Translations under genes and position numbers: made by a program
Source: Amycolatopsis sacchari
GTDB taxonomy: Bacteria; Actinomycetota; Actinomycetes; Mycobacteriales; Pseudonocardiaceae
DNA length: 64,000 bases
Assembly (NCBI RefSeq): GCF_900114035.1
Contig: NZ_FORP01000008.1
Coordinates: 62,001 to 126,000 of the forward strand
Direction of reading: 5' to 3'
The notes under the pieces: model-generated
Seen by the model: the letters and a program-made list of their open reading frames with translations, nothing else
Databases searched by the model: none
Told to the model about the DNA's origin: nothing
Part shown: piece by piece, positions 56,376 through 64,000 of the stretch
Numbering within the stretch: the first letter of the stretch is position 1
How the letters are laid out: every line of letters starts with the position of its first letter

Positions 56376-56660
56376 TCAGCGGAGCCGGTGCAGCCACATC
56401 CGCCAGAGGACGGCGGTGGGCACCCCGCTGGTGAGGACGGTGCCGAGGACGAGCAGGAAGCCCGACTGCGCCTGCGCGCCCGCGACCAGGATGAACAAGC
56501 CCGCCACCATCGAGCAGAGGGCGCCCAGCGCCGCGAGTACCACGCTCGGCACCCGCATCGGCCGCAGTTCGGCCAGCCGCTGCGCGAGGCGCGGGTTCTC
56601 CTCGGCCAGCTGCCGCTCGATCTCCGTCAGCCGCCGTTGCTCTTCGCCGTGAAGTGCCAT
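56376..56660 (-). CDS. DUF3040 small membrane protein
   Basis: A 94-residue protein: cytoplasmic amphipathic start MALHGEEQRRLTEIERQLAE, then two membrane helices (VPSVVLAALGALCSMVAGLFIL and FLLVLGTVLTSGVPTAVLW, the first given here without its ends). This is the actinobacterial DUF3040 pattern; unknown function. ATG start. Convergent with the RyR-domain gene by seven bases. Confidence 0.85.
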   Translation of the reverse strand: MALHGEEQRRLTEIERQLAEENPRLAQRLAELRPMRVPSVVLAALGALCSMVAGLFILVAGAQAQSGFLLVLGTVLTSGVPTAVLWRMWLHRLR

Positions 56661-56846
56661 GCCGCACCGCCTTCACCCCCATTATGATCCCGCTCACGGT
56701 GCTTTGTCAGCGCGACGTTCGGAGTGAACTTTTTTCAGCTGTCGTCCTGTTGCTCACGGTGAGTAGGTAACATAACCTGCCGTTAACACTCGTGGGAGTT
56801 CGCAGTGGGGGACTGCGCCCGCGGGCAGGAGAGGGAGGTAAGCGAC
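56661..56846. other. Promoter-like region before a 39-codon ORF
   Basis: 186 bp between divergent genes with AT-rich patches (GAACTTTTTTCAGC, GGTAACATAACCTGCCGTTAAC) unusual in this genome. A CATAAC/TAACAT -10-like element and a GGGAGG ribosome site precede the small ORF at 56847. Confidence 0.45.
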
Positions 56847-56966
56847 ATGAGCGTGCGCCAGGAAGAGACCACGCCGATCTTCGCGGAACTGACCGCGGAG
56901 TTCGACCTCGAGAAGCTCCTCGGCGAGGCCGGCGAACCGGAAAAAGGTGCCGAGCAGGGCGAATGA
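56847..56966 (+). CDS. 39-residue acidic small protein
   Basis: ATG with GAGGGAGG nine bases upstream; sequence MSVRQEETTPIFAELTAEFD then LEKLLGEAGEPEKGAEQGE. Strongly acidic, one predicted amphipathic helix in the middle, no Cys or signal peptide. Good codon usage and ribosome site argue for a real gene. Function unknown; no maturation genes nearby. Confidence 0.5.
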   Translation: MSVRQEETTPIFAELTAEFDLEKLLGEAGEPEKGAEQGE

Positions 56967-57013
56967 CCCCAGACCCGGCGTCGCCGGGGCGGTGATCGTG
57001 CCAGGCTGATCGC

Positions 57014-57754
57014 ATGACCGATGCGATGCGGGCCGAGACGATCACGATCACCGGGGACGGCGGTGACGAGATCGAGGCCTACCTGGCCAGGCCTCTCGAC
57101 GAAAAGCCGCGTGGCGGCGTGGTGGTGATCCACCACATGCCCGGGTACGACGCGGCCACCAAGGAAATCGTGCGCAAGTTCGCCGCGCACGGGTACAACG
57201 CGCTGTGCCCGAACCTGTACTCGCGTGAGGCACCGGGCGCGGATCCCGACGACGCCGCGGCGGCCGTGCGCGCCGCGGGCGGGGTGCCCGACGACCGCCT
57301 CGTCGGCGACGTCGACGGCGCCGCCCGGTACCTGAAGGCGCTGGACGGCGCGAACGGGAAGATCGGCGTGATCGGGTACTGCTCCGGTGGGCGGCAGACG
57401 TTCCTGTCGGCGTGCAGCCTGGAGATCGACGCGGCCGTCGACTGCTACGGCGCCTTCGTCGTCAACGAGCCGCCCCCCGAGCTGGCGAACATGAAGCCCC
57501 TGCTCGGTCTCGCGCCGCAGCTGTCGTGCCCGCTGCTGGGCCTGTTCGGCGCGGAGGACAAGTTCCCCGGCCCCGAGGAGGTCGCGAAGCTGTCGGCCGA
57601 GCTCGAACGGCTGGGCAAGGAGCACGAGTTCCACACGTACGAGGGCGCGGGGCACGCGTTCTTCGCCGTGGACCGGCCCAGCTACCGCCCTGAAGCGGCG
57701 ACGGCGGGCTGGCGGCGCGTCTTCGACTTCTTCGGCAAGCACCTTTCGGCGTGA
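57014..57754 (+). CDS. Dienelactone hydrolase family protein
   Basis: A 246-residue alpha/beta hydrolase: VVVIHHMPGYDAATKEIVRK, nucleophile elbow GYCSGGRQTF with catalytic Cys, FGAEDKFP with the Asp region, and GAGHAFF with the His. It differs clearly from the one at 48.7 kb, so this is not a recent duplicate. ATG start; stop overlaps or abuts the next gene. Confidence 0.88.
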   Translation: MTDAMRAETITITGDGGDEIEAYLARPLDEKPRGGVVVIHHMPGYDAATKEIVRKFAAHGYNALCPNLYSREAPGADPDDAAAAVRAAGGVPDDRLVGDVDGAARYLKALDGANGKIGVIGYCSGGRQTFLSACSLEIDAAVDCYGAFVVNEPPPELANMKPLLGLAPQLSCPLLGLFGAEDKFPGPEEVAKLSAELERLGKEHEFHTYEGAGHAFFAVDRPSYRPEAATAGWRRVFDFFGKHLSA

Positions 57755-57765
57755 GGGGATCTCCC

Positions 57766-58038
57766 ATGTGCACGTACCAGACGGAAAAGATCGAGGTCAC
57801 CGGCAGCGGGAAGGCCGCGGGCGGCTGGTTTTCCCTGTCGCACGCGACGGTTTACGTGGACCACCCGGTGCACGCGCCGTTCGGGCACACGGTGAACATC
57901 GACTTCATCAACCCGGGCGAGGGCCCGTCGGCACGCGTTCCGGTGGAGCTGACGGAGGAAGCCGCACTGGCACTCGTGGACGCGATCCAGCGTGCGATCG
58001 CTTCGGCGCCGAAGGGCCTGGCGTCCGTGAATCAGTGA
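57766..58038 (+). CDS. DUF6295-type small protein
   Basis: A 90-residue protein opening MCTYQTEKIEVTGSGKAAGG, with WFSLSHATVYVDHPVHAPFG and a C-terminal helix (ALALVDAIQRAIA). Recognised as the actinobacterial DUF6295 family, usually beside dienelactone hydrolase genes, which supports a shared pathway. ATG 57766 follows GAGGGGATCTCCC; GTG 57751 would overlap the previous stop. Confidence 0.8.
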   Translation: MCTYQTEKIEVTGSGKAAGGWFSLSHATVYVDHPVHAPFGHTVNIDFINPGEGPSARVPVELTEEAALALVDAIQRAIASAPKGLASVNQ

Positions 58039-58061
58039 CCACTGTGGACTGTCCACAGTGG

Positions 58062-58334
58062 TCAAGCGGGTAGCAGCGCGGACTCGGTCGGGGGCGTCGG
58101 GGCGGACTCGGTGCCCTTGCCGGGCCCGAGCTGCGTCCAGAGCACGACCTCGTCGCCCTCCTGGGCGCCCGCGGTGGCGATCGGCGCCTGCGCGACGACG
58201 ATCCCGGAGGCGGGCTCGGGCTCGCCCTCGGGCCCGCGCGGGACGAGCCCCGCGCGGCGCACGATGTCACAGGCGTCCTGGGCGCCCAACCCCACCACGT
58301 CGGGTACCTCGGTCACCGGGCGCTGTCCCCGCAT
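58062..58334 (-). CDS. Single PASTA-domain protein
   Basis: A 90-residue protein: MRGQRPVTEVPDVVGLGAQD starts a PASTA fold (VPDVVGLGAQDACDIVRRAGL, then VVAQAPIATAGAQEGDEVVLW), followed by a Thr/Pro-rich tail. PASTA domains usually bind peptidoglycan or beta-lactams as extracellular parts of kinases or penicillin-binding proteins. Here there is no signal peptide, so the role is unclear. ATG start. Confidence 0.8.
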   Translation of the reverse strand: MRGQRPVTEVPDVVGLGAQDACDIVRRAGLVPRGPEGEPEPASGIVVAQAPIATAGAQEGDEVVLWTQLGPGKGTESAPTPPTESALLPA

Positions 58335-58366
58335 GGGTCGAGTGTAGGGCTCCCGGGGCCGGAACA

Positions 58367-58669
58367 TCAGCTGTCGAAGAACAACCACCTGATCACGGTC
58401 CACAGCCCGATGCCGAGCAACCCGAGCACGAGCAGGACGATCGTGGCGAAGATGAGCCAGCCGACCACCTCCTCGCCGGGTTTGGCCTGGATCACCGTGC
58501 CCTCGTCCGGCTCGGGCAGCGGCCGCCGGAACCACTCGCCCGCGTGTTCCTGCGAGCAGAACCAGAGGTAGTACTCCCCTTCGTCGACGCGCACGTCGAC
58601 GTCGAACCAGCCCTCCTCGTCGTCCTGGACCCGCTCGCAGAAGGAGCAGCGGGGCCCTGTCGTTTCCAT
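58367..58669 (-). CDS. Zinc-finger and single-helix membrane protein
   Basis: A 100-residue protein: a short Cys motif (RCSFCERVQ, then LWFCSQEHAGEWF) that resembles a treble-clef/FCS-type site, an acidic linker and one C-terminal membrane helix (VGWLIFATIVLLVLGLLGIG). ATG start 33 bp before the PASTA gene on the same strand. Unknown function. Confidence 0.75.
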   Translation of the reverse strand: METTGPRCSFCERVQDDEEGWFDVDVRVDEGEYYLWFCSQEHAGEWFRRPLPEPDEGTVIQAKPGEEVVGWLIFATIVLLVLGLLGIGLWTVIRWLFFDS

Positions 58670-58724
58670 GCACAGATCATGACCGAGCGGCGGTAGTGGG
58701 GCGAATGAGTTTCACTGATGCCAT

Positions 58725-58997
58725 GACCCGGCACGGCGCGGCGCGGGCAGGAGCACGTTCGGCCGGGCGCAGGCGGAGGCGGCGGGCGCACCGGTGATCG
58801 AGGCGGCCTACCGGGTGTGGGTCGAAGCGCCGCGCGCCCAAGGGCTGGCGAGGGGAATCGCCCGCGACGGCGAGGACCACCGTGACCTGTGGTTGCGGTG
58901 GCAGCGGCATGAGGACTCCTTCTTCGCCACGGACGGCACCCGGGCACGGGCGGACCTGATCGTCGACACGACGACGCCGGTGCCGCCCCCGGGGTGA
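58725..58997 (+). pseudogene. Remnant of a P-loop (uridine-kinase-like) kinase gene
   Basis: One frame reads ARRGAGRSTFGRAQAEAAGA, a Walker-A-like GAGRST, then jumps directly to AYRVWVEAPRAQGLARGIAR and SFFATDGTRARADLIVDTT, the C-terminal nucleotide-kinase segment. The central substrate domain (~100 residues) is missing, there is no start codon after the upstream stop, and the first strand of the P-loop is truncated. Best read as a gene with 5' and internal deletions. Confidence 0.6.
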
Positions 58998-59013
58998 GGG
59001 GCGGCACCGGCCG

Positions 59014-60474
59014 TCAGAAGGGCCAGTTCGCGTTCCGACCGGCCTCGAGCAACGCGATCATCCCGAAGGACGCGTCGTTGAGCCCGGCGAACGTGTGGCT
59101 CCGCCCGGTGCCGCTGGGCGCGTGCCCGTAGCGGTACCCGGCCAGGTTCCACGTGTACATCGGAACTCCCGCCTGGACCGGGCCGTCGGCCGCCTGCTCG
59201 TCGGTCAGGACGACGATCCGGTCGTGCCGCCGGTAGTGCCGTTCCACGGCGGCAGTGGTGTACGTGCCGCCGTTGAGGAAGTACCCCGACGACTGCCACC
59301 GGTCCACCGCCCGCAGCAGGTTTTCCCCGCGCCGCAGGGAAAAGACCTTGCTGTCGTGCGAGTAGGAGACGACGTCGGCCCGGTCGCACGCCTGTGCCAG
59401 CGCGAGACCGAACATCCTCGCCGCGTTCCACCGGCGGAGCGTGCCGTCCCGGGAGAACCGGCTCGTCATGCTGCCGCTCGTGTCGATCAGGATCAGCGTC
59501 CGCCCCGAGAGCCGTGGCACGCCGCGCAGGGAGTGCTGCAACGCCTGCTCGAGCGGGCCCTTCCAGCGGTCGTGCGCGGCGGTGCGGTAGGCCGACAGGA
59601 ACCGCAACGGCAGCTGGCGGCTCGTCCGCACGGCTTCGGGGTCCGACAGCTCGGCCGCCACCCGGGTGGCGACCTCGTCGCTGATCCCGGCCTCGTCGAA
59701 GTTGCGCAGGTTCCGCAGCTTCGCCATGTAGCCCATGGACGGGACGAGCGCCTCCCACGCGGCAGCCGTGATCGGCCCCTGCAGCCAGCCCGCGACCGAC
59801 TCCCACGTCATGCCCGCCTCCGCCAGCGCCACCGGGGCCACCCGCCGCTGCCCGGCGGGCAGTGACGTGAGGCGCCGGCGAGCGGTGAGCGTGCCCAGCG
59901 ACGTGGGGAGGTCGCTCCCGCGGTCGCGGCGGGCGTCGAGGATGTGCTGGAAACAGGTCGGCCTGCCAAGCGGTGCCTGCCTTGGGGTGCACCAGTTCCA
60001 GGACGTCCGCGAACCGGATCGCCCGCGCCGCGGAGTCCCACTTCAGGTAGGCGCGCTCGGTGTACAAACGCTCACGGCGTCCGCGATCCCCCGCTTGACG
60101 GGCTTCGGGATCGCGCGACCGTGTGCGGCGAACCAGTAGCCGAGCAGCTCACCGGGTTCGTCCGCGCGCTGCAGCACCGACGACACGACGGAACGGGAGA
60201 GCACGTGCGCACCCACGGACAGTCGCGCGTGGGCGAACTCTGCCGCACCGACGAGTGCGGCGGTGCGGAAGTTCGCCTCGGACCGCAGCCAGCGCAGGAA
60301 CCGAACTGTCCACTCTGGATCGTCGAGGGTCGTTTCCCGGACCAGAGCGGTGAACCGGTTGTCGCGTTCTCGAGCGGACTCGTAGAAGGCGTCTTCACCG
60401 GCCAGGCGCCAGAAGTAACCCTCACCTGCGCACCGGTTCAGCGGGCCGCGGCTGGACCAATGTAGAGAAACCAC
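59014..60474 (-). pseudogene. TROVE-domain (Ro60-like) RNA-binding protein gene with two frameshifts
   Basis: Reads as one TROVE protein only if two indels are bridged. The 5' part runs from FTALVRETTLDDPEWTVRFL to YWFAAHGRAIPKPVKRGIAD, then drops one base near 60087. The middle part (ERAYLKWDSAARAIRFADVL, ELVHPKAGTAWQ) continues in the second frame to ADLF, where an extra T (CTGTTTCCAG) restores the first frame for QHILDARRDRG onward. The 3' part has SMGYMAKLRNLRNFDEAGIS and a vWA domain with DTSGSM (MIDAS). The expected ~30 N-terminal residues of the family are not recognisable. Ro proteins bind Y-like RNAs and misfolded RNA. Confidence 0.75.
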
Positions 60475-60631
60475 CCGCGGCGGTTCAACCGGATTTTCCG
60501 GTGCCCGGCAACACCCGACCTCCGATGCGTCCTACCACTTTCGTACAGGGGTTGATCATCCCGTCGGTTGTCGCGGTCGCCGTGGCCGGGCCCCTAGCTT
60601 CGGGAAACGTTCCCCTCACAGGAGGTTTCCC

Positions 60632-61756
60632 TTGCCAGCAAGAACTTTGGCGGTCTGCGCGACCGCACTCGCCCTGGCCATGTCGGCCGTGACACCGGCG
60701 TTCGCGGTGTCCGGTGGACAGCCGGTGTCCGATCCGGCGACCGCGCCCTGGATGGCGACGATCGCCAGGAAGGGCACCGCGCCGCTGGTCCAGCGGGAAT
60801 TGTGCGGCGGTGTGCTGATCGCGCCCGACCGGATCGCCACGGCGGCGCACTGCCTCGACCACACCGATCCGACCAACCTGGAGGTGCACGTCGGCGGCGG
60901 CACGCTGTCCACCGACCCCGGGCGCATCGTGCCCATGAAGGGGTTCACCACGCACCCCGGCTACCGGTTGATCTCCCCGCCCGGCAGCCCGGGCGACTTC
61001 GCCGGCTCGGCAGCGGCCGATGACGCCGCCATCATCGAGCTGGCGCGGCCGGTCCGGGGCGTGCCGGTACTGCCGGTCGCCCGGCACACCCCCGCGCCAG
61101 GCACGCCGGTCGCCGTCTTCGGCCACGGTCAGACCGGGCCCTACGACCCGCAGAACCCGTCGAGTTCCTACGGTGATGCGCTCAACGTCGGCAGGATGAG
61201 CGTCCTGGACCACGCGAGCTGCGACGAGCAACTCGCCGGGGTGGTCGACGCCGCCTCGGTGGTGTGTGCGCAGGCCGCGGGGACGACCATCTGTGCGGGC
61301 GACAGCGGCGGTCCCCTGGTCGAATACGGGGACGAAGGCCCGGCACTGGTCGGGCTGACCAGCTTCGGTGGCGAAGTGCGGAGCAAGCAGTGCGGGCAGG
61401 ACGCTCCCGGTGGCTTCGCCGAGGCCGCCAAACTGCGTTCGTTCCTCACCCAGCGGCATCCGGTGCTCGCGCCGAGGCCGACCGGCGAACCCGCCATCAC
61501 CGGCACGAAGGCGCCCGGCTCCACGCTGACCTGCCAAGCGGCCGGGTGGGCCGGCCGCGCCCCCGACTCGGTGACGTACACCTGGGATGAGGGGCTGGTC
61601 GACTCCACCGGCTTCGTCACCTACGTGCCGATCAAGGGCGCTCCCCTGACGCCCACGCTCGCCCTGAACGCGGATCTCGCCTCCCACAGCCTGTTGTGCG
61701 TGCTGGTCGCGCAGACCCGCGGTGGCGTCGTGGAACTGGTGTCCGACCCGCGGTAA
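60632..61756 (+). CDS. Secreted trypsin-like serine protease (S1)
   Basis: A 374-residue exported protease: signal peptide (ALALAMSAVTPAFA, cleavage after AFA), then VSGGQPVSDPATAPWMATIA. The triad is visible as His in IATAAHCLD, Asp in ADDAAIIEL and Ser in CAGDSGGPL. The C-terminal ~100 residues (GEPAITGTKAPGSTLTCQAAG...) form an Ig-like/adhesion-type extension. TTG start with AGGAGG seven bases upstream. A hairpin follows the stop. Confidence 0.92.
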   Translation: MPARTLAVCATALALAMSAVTPAFAVSGGQPVSDPATAPWMATIARKGTAPLVQRELCGGVLIAPDRIATAAHCLDHTDPTNLEVHVGGGTLSTDPGRIVPMKGFTTHPGYRLISPPGSPGDFAGSAAADDAAIIELARPVRGVPVLPVARHTPAPGTPVAVFGHGQTGPYDPQNPSSSYGDALNVGRMSVLDHASCDEQLAGVVDAASVVCAQAAGTTICAGDSGGPLVEYGDEGPALVGLTSFGGEVRSKQCGQDAPGGFAEAAKLRSFLTQRHPVLAPRPTGEPAITGTKAPGSTLTCQAAGWAGRAPDSVTYTWDEGLVDSTGFVTYVPIKGAPLTPTLALNADLASHSLLCVLVAQTRGGVVELVSDPR

Positions 61757-61758
61757 GC

Positions 61759-61822
61759 CCCACAAAAAGAACCACTGTTCTGCTAGTATCGAGACAAGCA
61801 GAACAGCGGTTCTTTTTGTGGG
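61759..61822. promoter_or_regulatory. Long inverted repeat: protease terminator and TetR operator/promoter
   Basis: 26-bp arms (61759-61784 and 61797-61822) with one mismatch and a 12-bp spacer. Each arm holds a smaller dyad AGAAC-N4-GTTCT, giving two operator copies facing each other. A -10-like TAGTAT (61784-61789) lies in the centre, and the TetR ribosome site GGGAGG directly follows. It can act both as terminator of the protease gene and as repressor-covered promoter of the TetR operon. Confidence 0.75.
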
Positions 61823-61829
61823 AGGTGTG

Positions 61830-62378
61830 ATGCCCCGGCTCACCGATGCGCGCAAGGAGCTCCGACGTGCGCAGATCACCGAGGCGGCGGTGCGGTGCTT
61901 CGGTCGCAACGGTTTGGAGCGGACGTCGATCACGGACATCACGGCCGAGTCCGGGCTGTCCACCGGGTCGATCTACGCGCACTTCCGCAACAAGGCCGAA
62001 ATCGTGCAGGCCACGGCCCGCGCGACGCTGGCCCAGCGCGCGGAGGTGCTCGGCGAGTACGCCCGGGACGACAACCCGCCAGACCCCGACGAACTCCTCG
62101 CCCGCATGACCTCGGTCATCGATCCGGTCGAGGCCAGGTTCGGGGTGCAGATCTGGGGCGAGGCGACGACCAACCCCGCCATCGGCGCCATCGTCGTGGA
62201 CATGATCGACCGGCTGCGGGCGATGGTGCGTGACTGCGTGGCGTCGTGGCTGGTCAAAGCCGAAGGCCACGAGCCTGCCGAGGCGCGGGAAAAGGCCGCG
62301 CCCATCGCGCACCGGGTGCTGGCGCTCTACCTCGCTGAACTGCTCCGCATTGCCCTGCCAGGTGAAGGAGAACTGTGA
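61830..62378 (+). CDS. TetR-family transcriptional regulator
   Basis: A 182-residue regulator: LRRAQITEAAVRCFGRNGLE, then ITAESGLSTGSIYAHFRNKA (helix-turn-helix, ~10-50), then a helical ligand domain. ATG 61830 follows GGGAGG. Its stop overlaps the quinone reductase GTG. Very likely autoregulated by the inverted repeat immediately upstream, controlling the oxidoreductase and hydrolase. Confidence 0.88.
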   Translation: MPRLTDARKELRRAQITEAAVRCFGRNGLERTSITDITAESGLSTGSIYAHFRNKAEIVQATARATLAQRAEVLGEYARDDNPPDPDELLARMTSVIDPVEARFGVQIWGEATTNPAIGAIVVDMIDRLRAMVRDCVASWLVKAEGHEPAEAREKAAPIAHRVLALYLAELLRIALPGEGEL

Positions 62379-63391
62379 AGACCATCGTCTACCGCGACAA
62401 CGGCGGCCCCGAAGTCCTCGAACTCGTCGAGCGCGATGTGCCCGCACCCGGCGCCGGGGAGGTCCGCGTCCGGGTCGCCGTGTCCGGCGTGAACCCGACC
62501 GATGTGCAGGCCCGCGCGGGAATGGGGCACGCCAAGAACTTCCCGGAGATCACCCCGCACCACGACGGTGCGGGCACGATCGACGCCGTCGGCGAGGGCG
62601 TCGATCCGGGGCGGGTGGGCCAGCGGGTGTGGCTGTTCATGGCCGCTGCCGGACGGCCTGCGGGCACCGCTGCCGAGTACACCGTCGTGCCCGCCGAGCG
62701 GGCCGTGCCGCTGCCCGACGACGCCGGGTTCGACGTCGGCGCCGCGCTCGGGGTCCCCGCCCTCACCGCGCACCGCGCGCTCACCGTCGCCGAGGACGGG
62801 CCGCGCCGGCTGGCGCCCGGTGCGCTCAAGGACAAGGTCGTGCTCGCCGCGGGCGGGGCCGGTGCGGTCGGGCACGCCGTGATCCAGCTCGCGCGCTGGG
62901 CGGGCGCGACCGTGATCAGCACCGTCAGCAGCCCCGGGAAGGCCCGCTTGGCCGCCGCCGCGGGCGCCCACCACGTCGTCAACTACCGCGAAGGCGACGC
63001 CGCCGCCGCGATCCGCGAGATCGCGCCCGACGGGGTGGACGTCATCGCCGAGGTCGCGCTCGGCGCGAACCTCGAACTCGACCTGTCGGTGCTCCGCTTC
63101 CGTGGCACGCTTTCCGTCTACGCCAACCAAGGCGGTGTCCCGGTCGAGCTCGACGTACGCCGCACGATGGTGCTGAACACCCGCTTCCAGTTCCTGGTGC
63201 TCTACACGGCCGGACCGGAGGTGCTCAACGCCGCCATCGAGGACGTCACCGCGGCCGTCGCCGACGGTGCCCTGCCCGTCGGCGAGGACCACGGTCTGCC
63301 CCTGCTGCGCTTCCCGCTCGACCGCGCGGCGGACGCGTACCGGGCCGTCGAAAGCGGTGCCGTCGGCAAAGTCCTGGTGGACCTCCCGTGA
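62375..63391 (+). CDS. Zinc-independent MDR-type quinone/enoyl reductase
   Basis: A 338-residue medium-chain reductase: N-terminal GroES-like domain (VRVAVSGVNPTDVQARAG) without zinc ligands, then a Rossmann domain with VLAAGGAGAVGHAVIQLARW and KARLAAAAGAHHVVNYRE. Typical NADPH-dependent quinone oxidoreductase (QorA/zeta-crystallin type). GTGA overlaps on both sides put it in the TetR operon. Confidence 0.9.
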   Translation: MKTIVYRDNGGPEVLELVERDVPAPGAGEVRVRVAVSGVNPTDVQARAGMGHAKNFPEITPHHDGAGTIDAVGEGVDPGRVGQRVWLFMAAAGRPAGTAAEYTVVPAERAVPLPDDAGFDVGAALGVPALTAHRALTVAEDGPRRLAPGALKDKVVLAAGGAGAVGHAVIQLARWAGATVISTVSSPGKARLAAAAGAHHVVNYREGDAAAAIREIAPDGVDVIAEVALGANLELDLSVLRFRGTLSVYANQGGVPVELDVRRTMVLNTRFQFLVLYTAGPEVLNAAIEDVTAAVADGALPVGEDHGLPLLRFPLDRAADAYRAVESGAVGKVLVDLP

Positions 63392-64000
63392 CGTCGGCGG
63401 GGAGCCTTCCGCGAAGCACCCCGGCCGAGCAGGGCGTGGACATGAGCGGGATCGACGCGTTCCTCGACGCTCTGGCGCCGCTGCCGGATGTCGAGCTGCA
63501 CAGCCTGATGGTGGTGCGGCACGGTCACGTCGTGGCCGAACGCTGGTGGCAGCCGTACCACCGGAATTCGCCGCGCTTGCTGTATTCGCTGAGCAAGAGC
63601 TTCGTCTCGACGGCCCTCGGCTTCGCGGTGGCGGAGGGCCTGGTGGACCTGGACGCCACCGTGCTGTCCTACTTCCCCGGCTGGGACAGCCTGGTGACCG
63701 ACTCGCGGTCGCGGTCCACATTGGTCCGGCACGTGGCGGCGATGGCCAGCGGGCACGCGGACGAGCGGGAGGCGCAGGCGCTTCGGGCCGGCAACGGTGA
63801 TCCGGTGCTCGGCCTGCTCCGGTTGCCGCCCGAGTTCGAGCCGGGCACGTTCTTCGCCTACAACCAGCCCTGCACGAGTGCCCTCGCCGCGGTCGTGCGC
63901 AAGGTCAGTGGCAGCTCGTTGACGGAGTTCCTGACGCCGCGGCTGTACGAGCCGCTGGCGATCGACGTCCACGGCTGGGCGCGTGACGAGAACGGTGTCG
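63388..64000 (+). CDS. Serine hydrolase, beta-lactamase/esterase family (3' end cut by window edge)
   Basis: The first ~204 residues are visible. MSGIDAFLDALAPLPDVELH precedes SLSKS (SxxK nucleophile, ~68-72), and FAYNQPCTSALAAVV corresponds to the second-motif Tyr region of class C beta-lactamase-like esterases. No signal peptide. GTG overlaps the reductase stop. Third gene of the TetR operon; substrate unknown (ester or carboxypeptidase-type). Confidence 0.85.
   Translation, partial: MTSAGSLPRSTPAEQGVDMSGIDAFLDALAPLPDVELHSLMVVRHGHVVAERWWQPYHRNSPRLLYSLSKSFVSTALGFAVAEGLVDLDATVLSYFPGWDSLVTDSRSRSTLVRHVAAMASGHADEREAQALRAGNGDPVLGLLRLPPEFEPGTFFAYNQPCTSALAAVVRKVSGSSLTEFLTPRLYEPLAIDVHGWARDENGV

Noticed and set aside
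56847-56966. Reading the 39-residue ORF as a lanthipeptide or lasso peptide precursor
   Set aside because: No Cys/Ser/Thr-rich core and no modification or export enzymes nearby.
60475-60631. Y-like RNA gene beside the TROVE gene
   Set aside because: A T-loop-like CGGTTCAACCG is present, but no long terminal stem or tRNA-like module could be seen by eye.

Overview
The window comes from the chromosome of a high-G+C actinomycete. Very high G+C, frequent GTG starts, many 4-bp GTGA/ATGA stop-start overlaps, HspR/HAIR control of dnaK and clpB, a mycobacterial-type EtfD and an AICE-type integrated element all point to Pseudonocardiaceae (Amycolatopsis or a close relative). The genus is inferred from content and not proven.

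Layout. 1-4.1 kb: an NB-ARC/TPR signalling ATPase (cut by the left edge) beside a TIR-like/methyltransferase fusion. 4.2-11.1 kb: an L-rhamnose catabolic operon (isomerase, bifunctional aldolase/lactaldehyde dehydrogenase, rhamnulokinase, then an FAH-family hydrolase), divergent from a LacI regulator across a perfect palindromic operator. 11.2-17.4 kb: housekeeping and small genes (dusB, glmS, a lipoprotein, a methyltransferase, small hypotheticals). 17.4-28.1 kb: a tandem array of AICE-like elements at the 3' end of tRNA-Gly(CCC). A nearly empty remnant (17449-18179) lies next to a complete element (18180-28067) carrying regulators, two zinc-ribbon microproteins, an FtsK-like translocase, a rolling-circle Rep, Xis and a tyrosine integrase. 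The integrase, at the tRNA-proximal end, explains the three copies of the tRNA 3' half.

28.2-44.3 kb is ordinary core: MpaB-type oxygenase, dcd, FAD monooxygenase/MarR pair, sugar transporter, a decayed DUF11 surface protein gene, CAP-domain protein, AidB-like acyl-CoA dehydrogenase with TetR, CDF transporter, a solitary DUF742 protein, EtfD, SMR transporter with TetR, PEBP and DUF4097 proteins. 44.4-54.7 kb holds the chaperone regulon: dnaK-grpE-dnaJ-hspR with two HAIR boxes around its promoter, and clpB with its own HAIR box, so HspR (encoded at the end of the first operon) should repress both. Between them lie a dienelactone hydrolase-like protein, a flavohaemoglobin and a MarR regulator.

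54.8-64 kb: a membrane TrkA-N/RyR-domain protein, small membrane and zinc proteins, a 39-residue acidic ORF, a second dienelactone hydrolase, a kinase remnant, a frameshifted TROVE (Ro60-like) gene, a secreted trypsin-like protease, and a TetR-oxidoreductase-serine hydrolase operon with a striking inverted repeat at its promoter. Two genes (33.2-34.4 kb and 59.0-60.5 kb) are each broken by a pair of nearby compensating indels, which could be real decay or sequence error.
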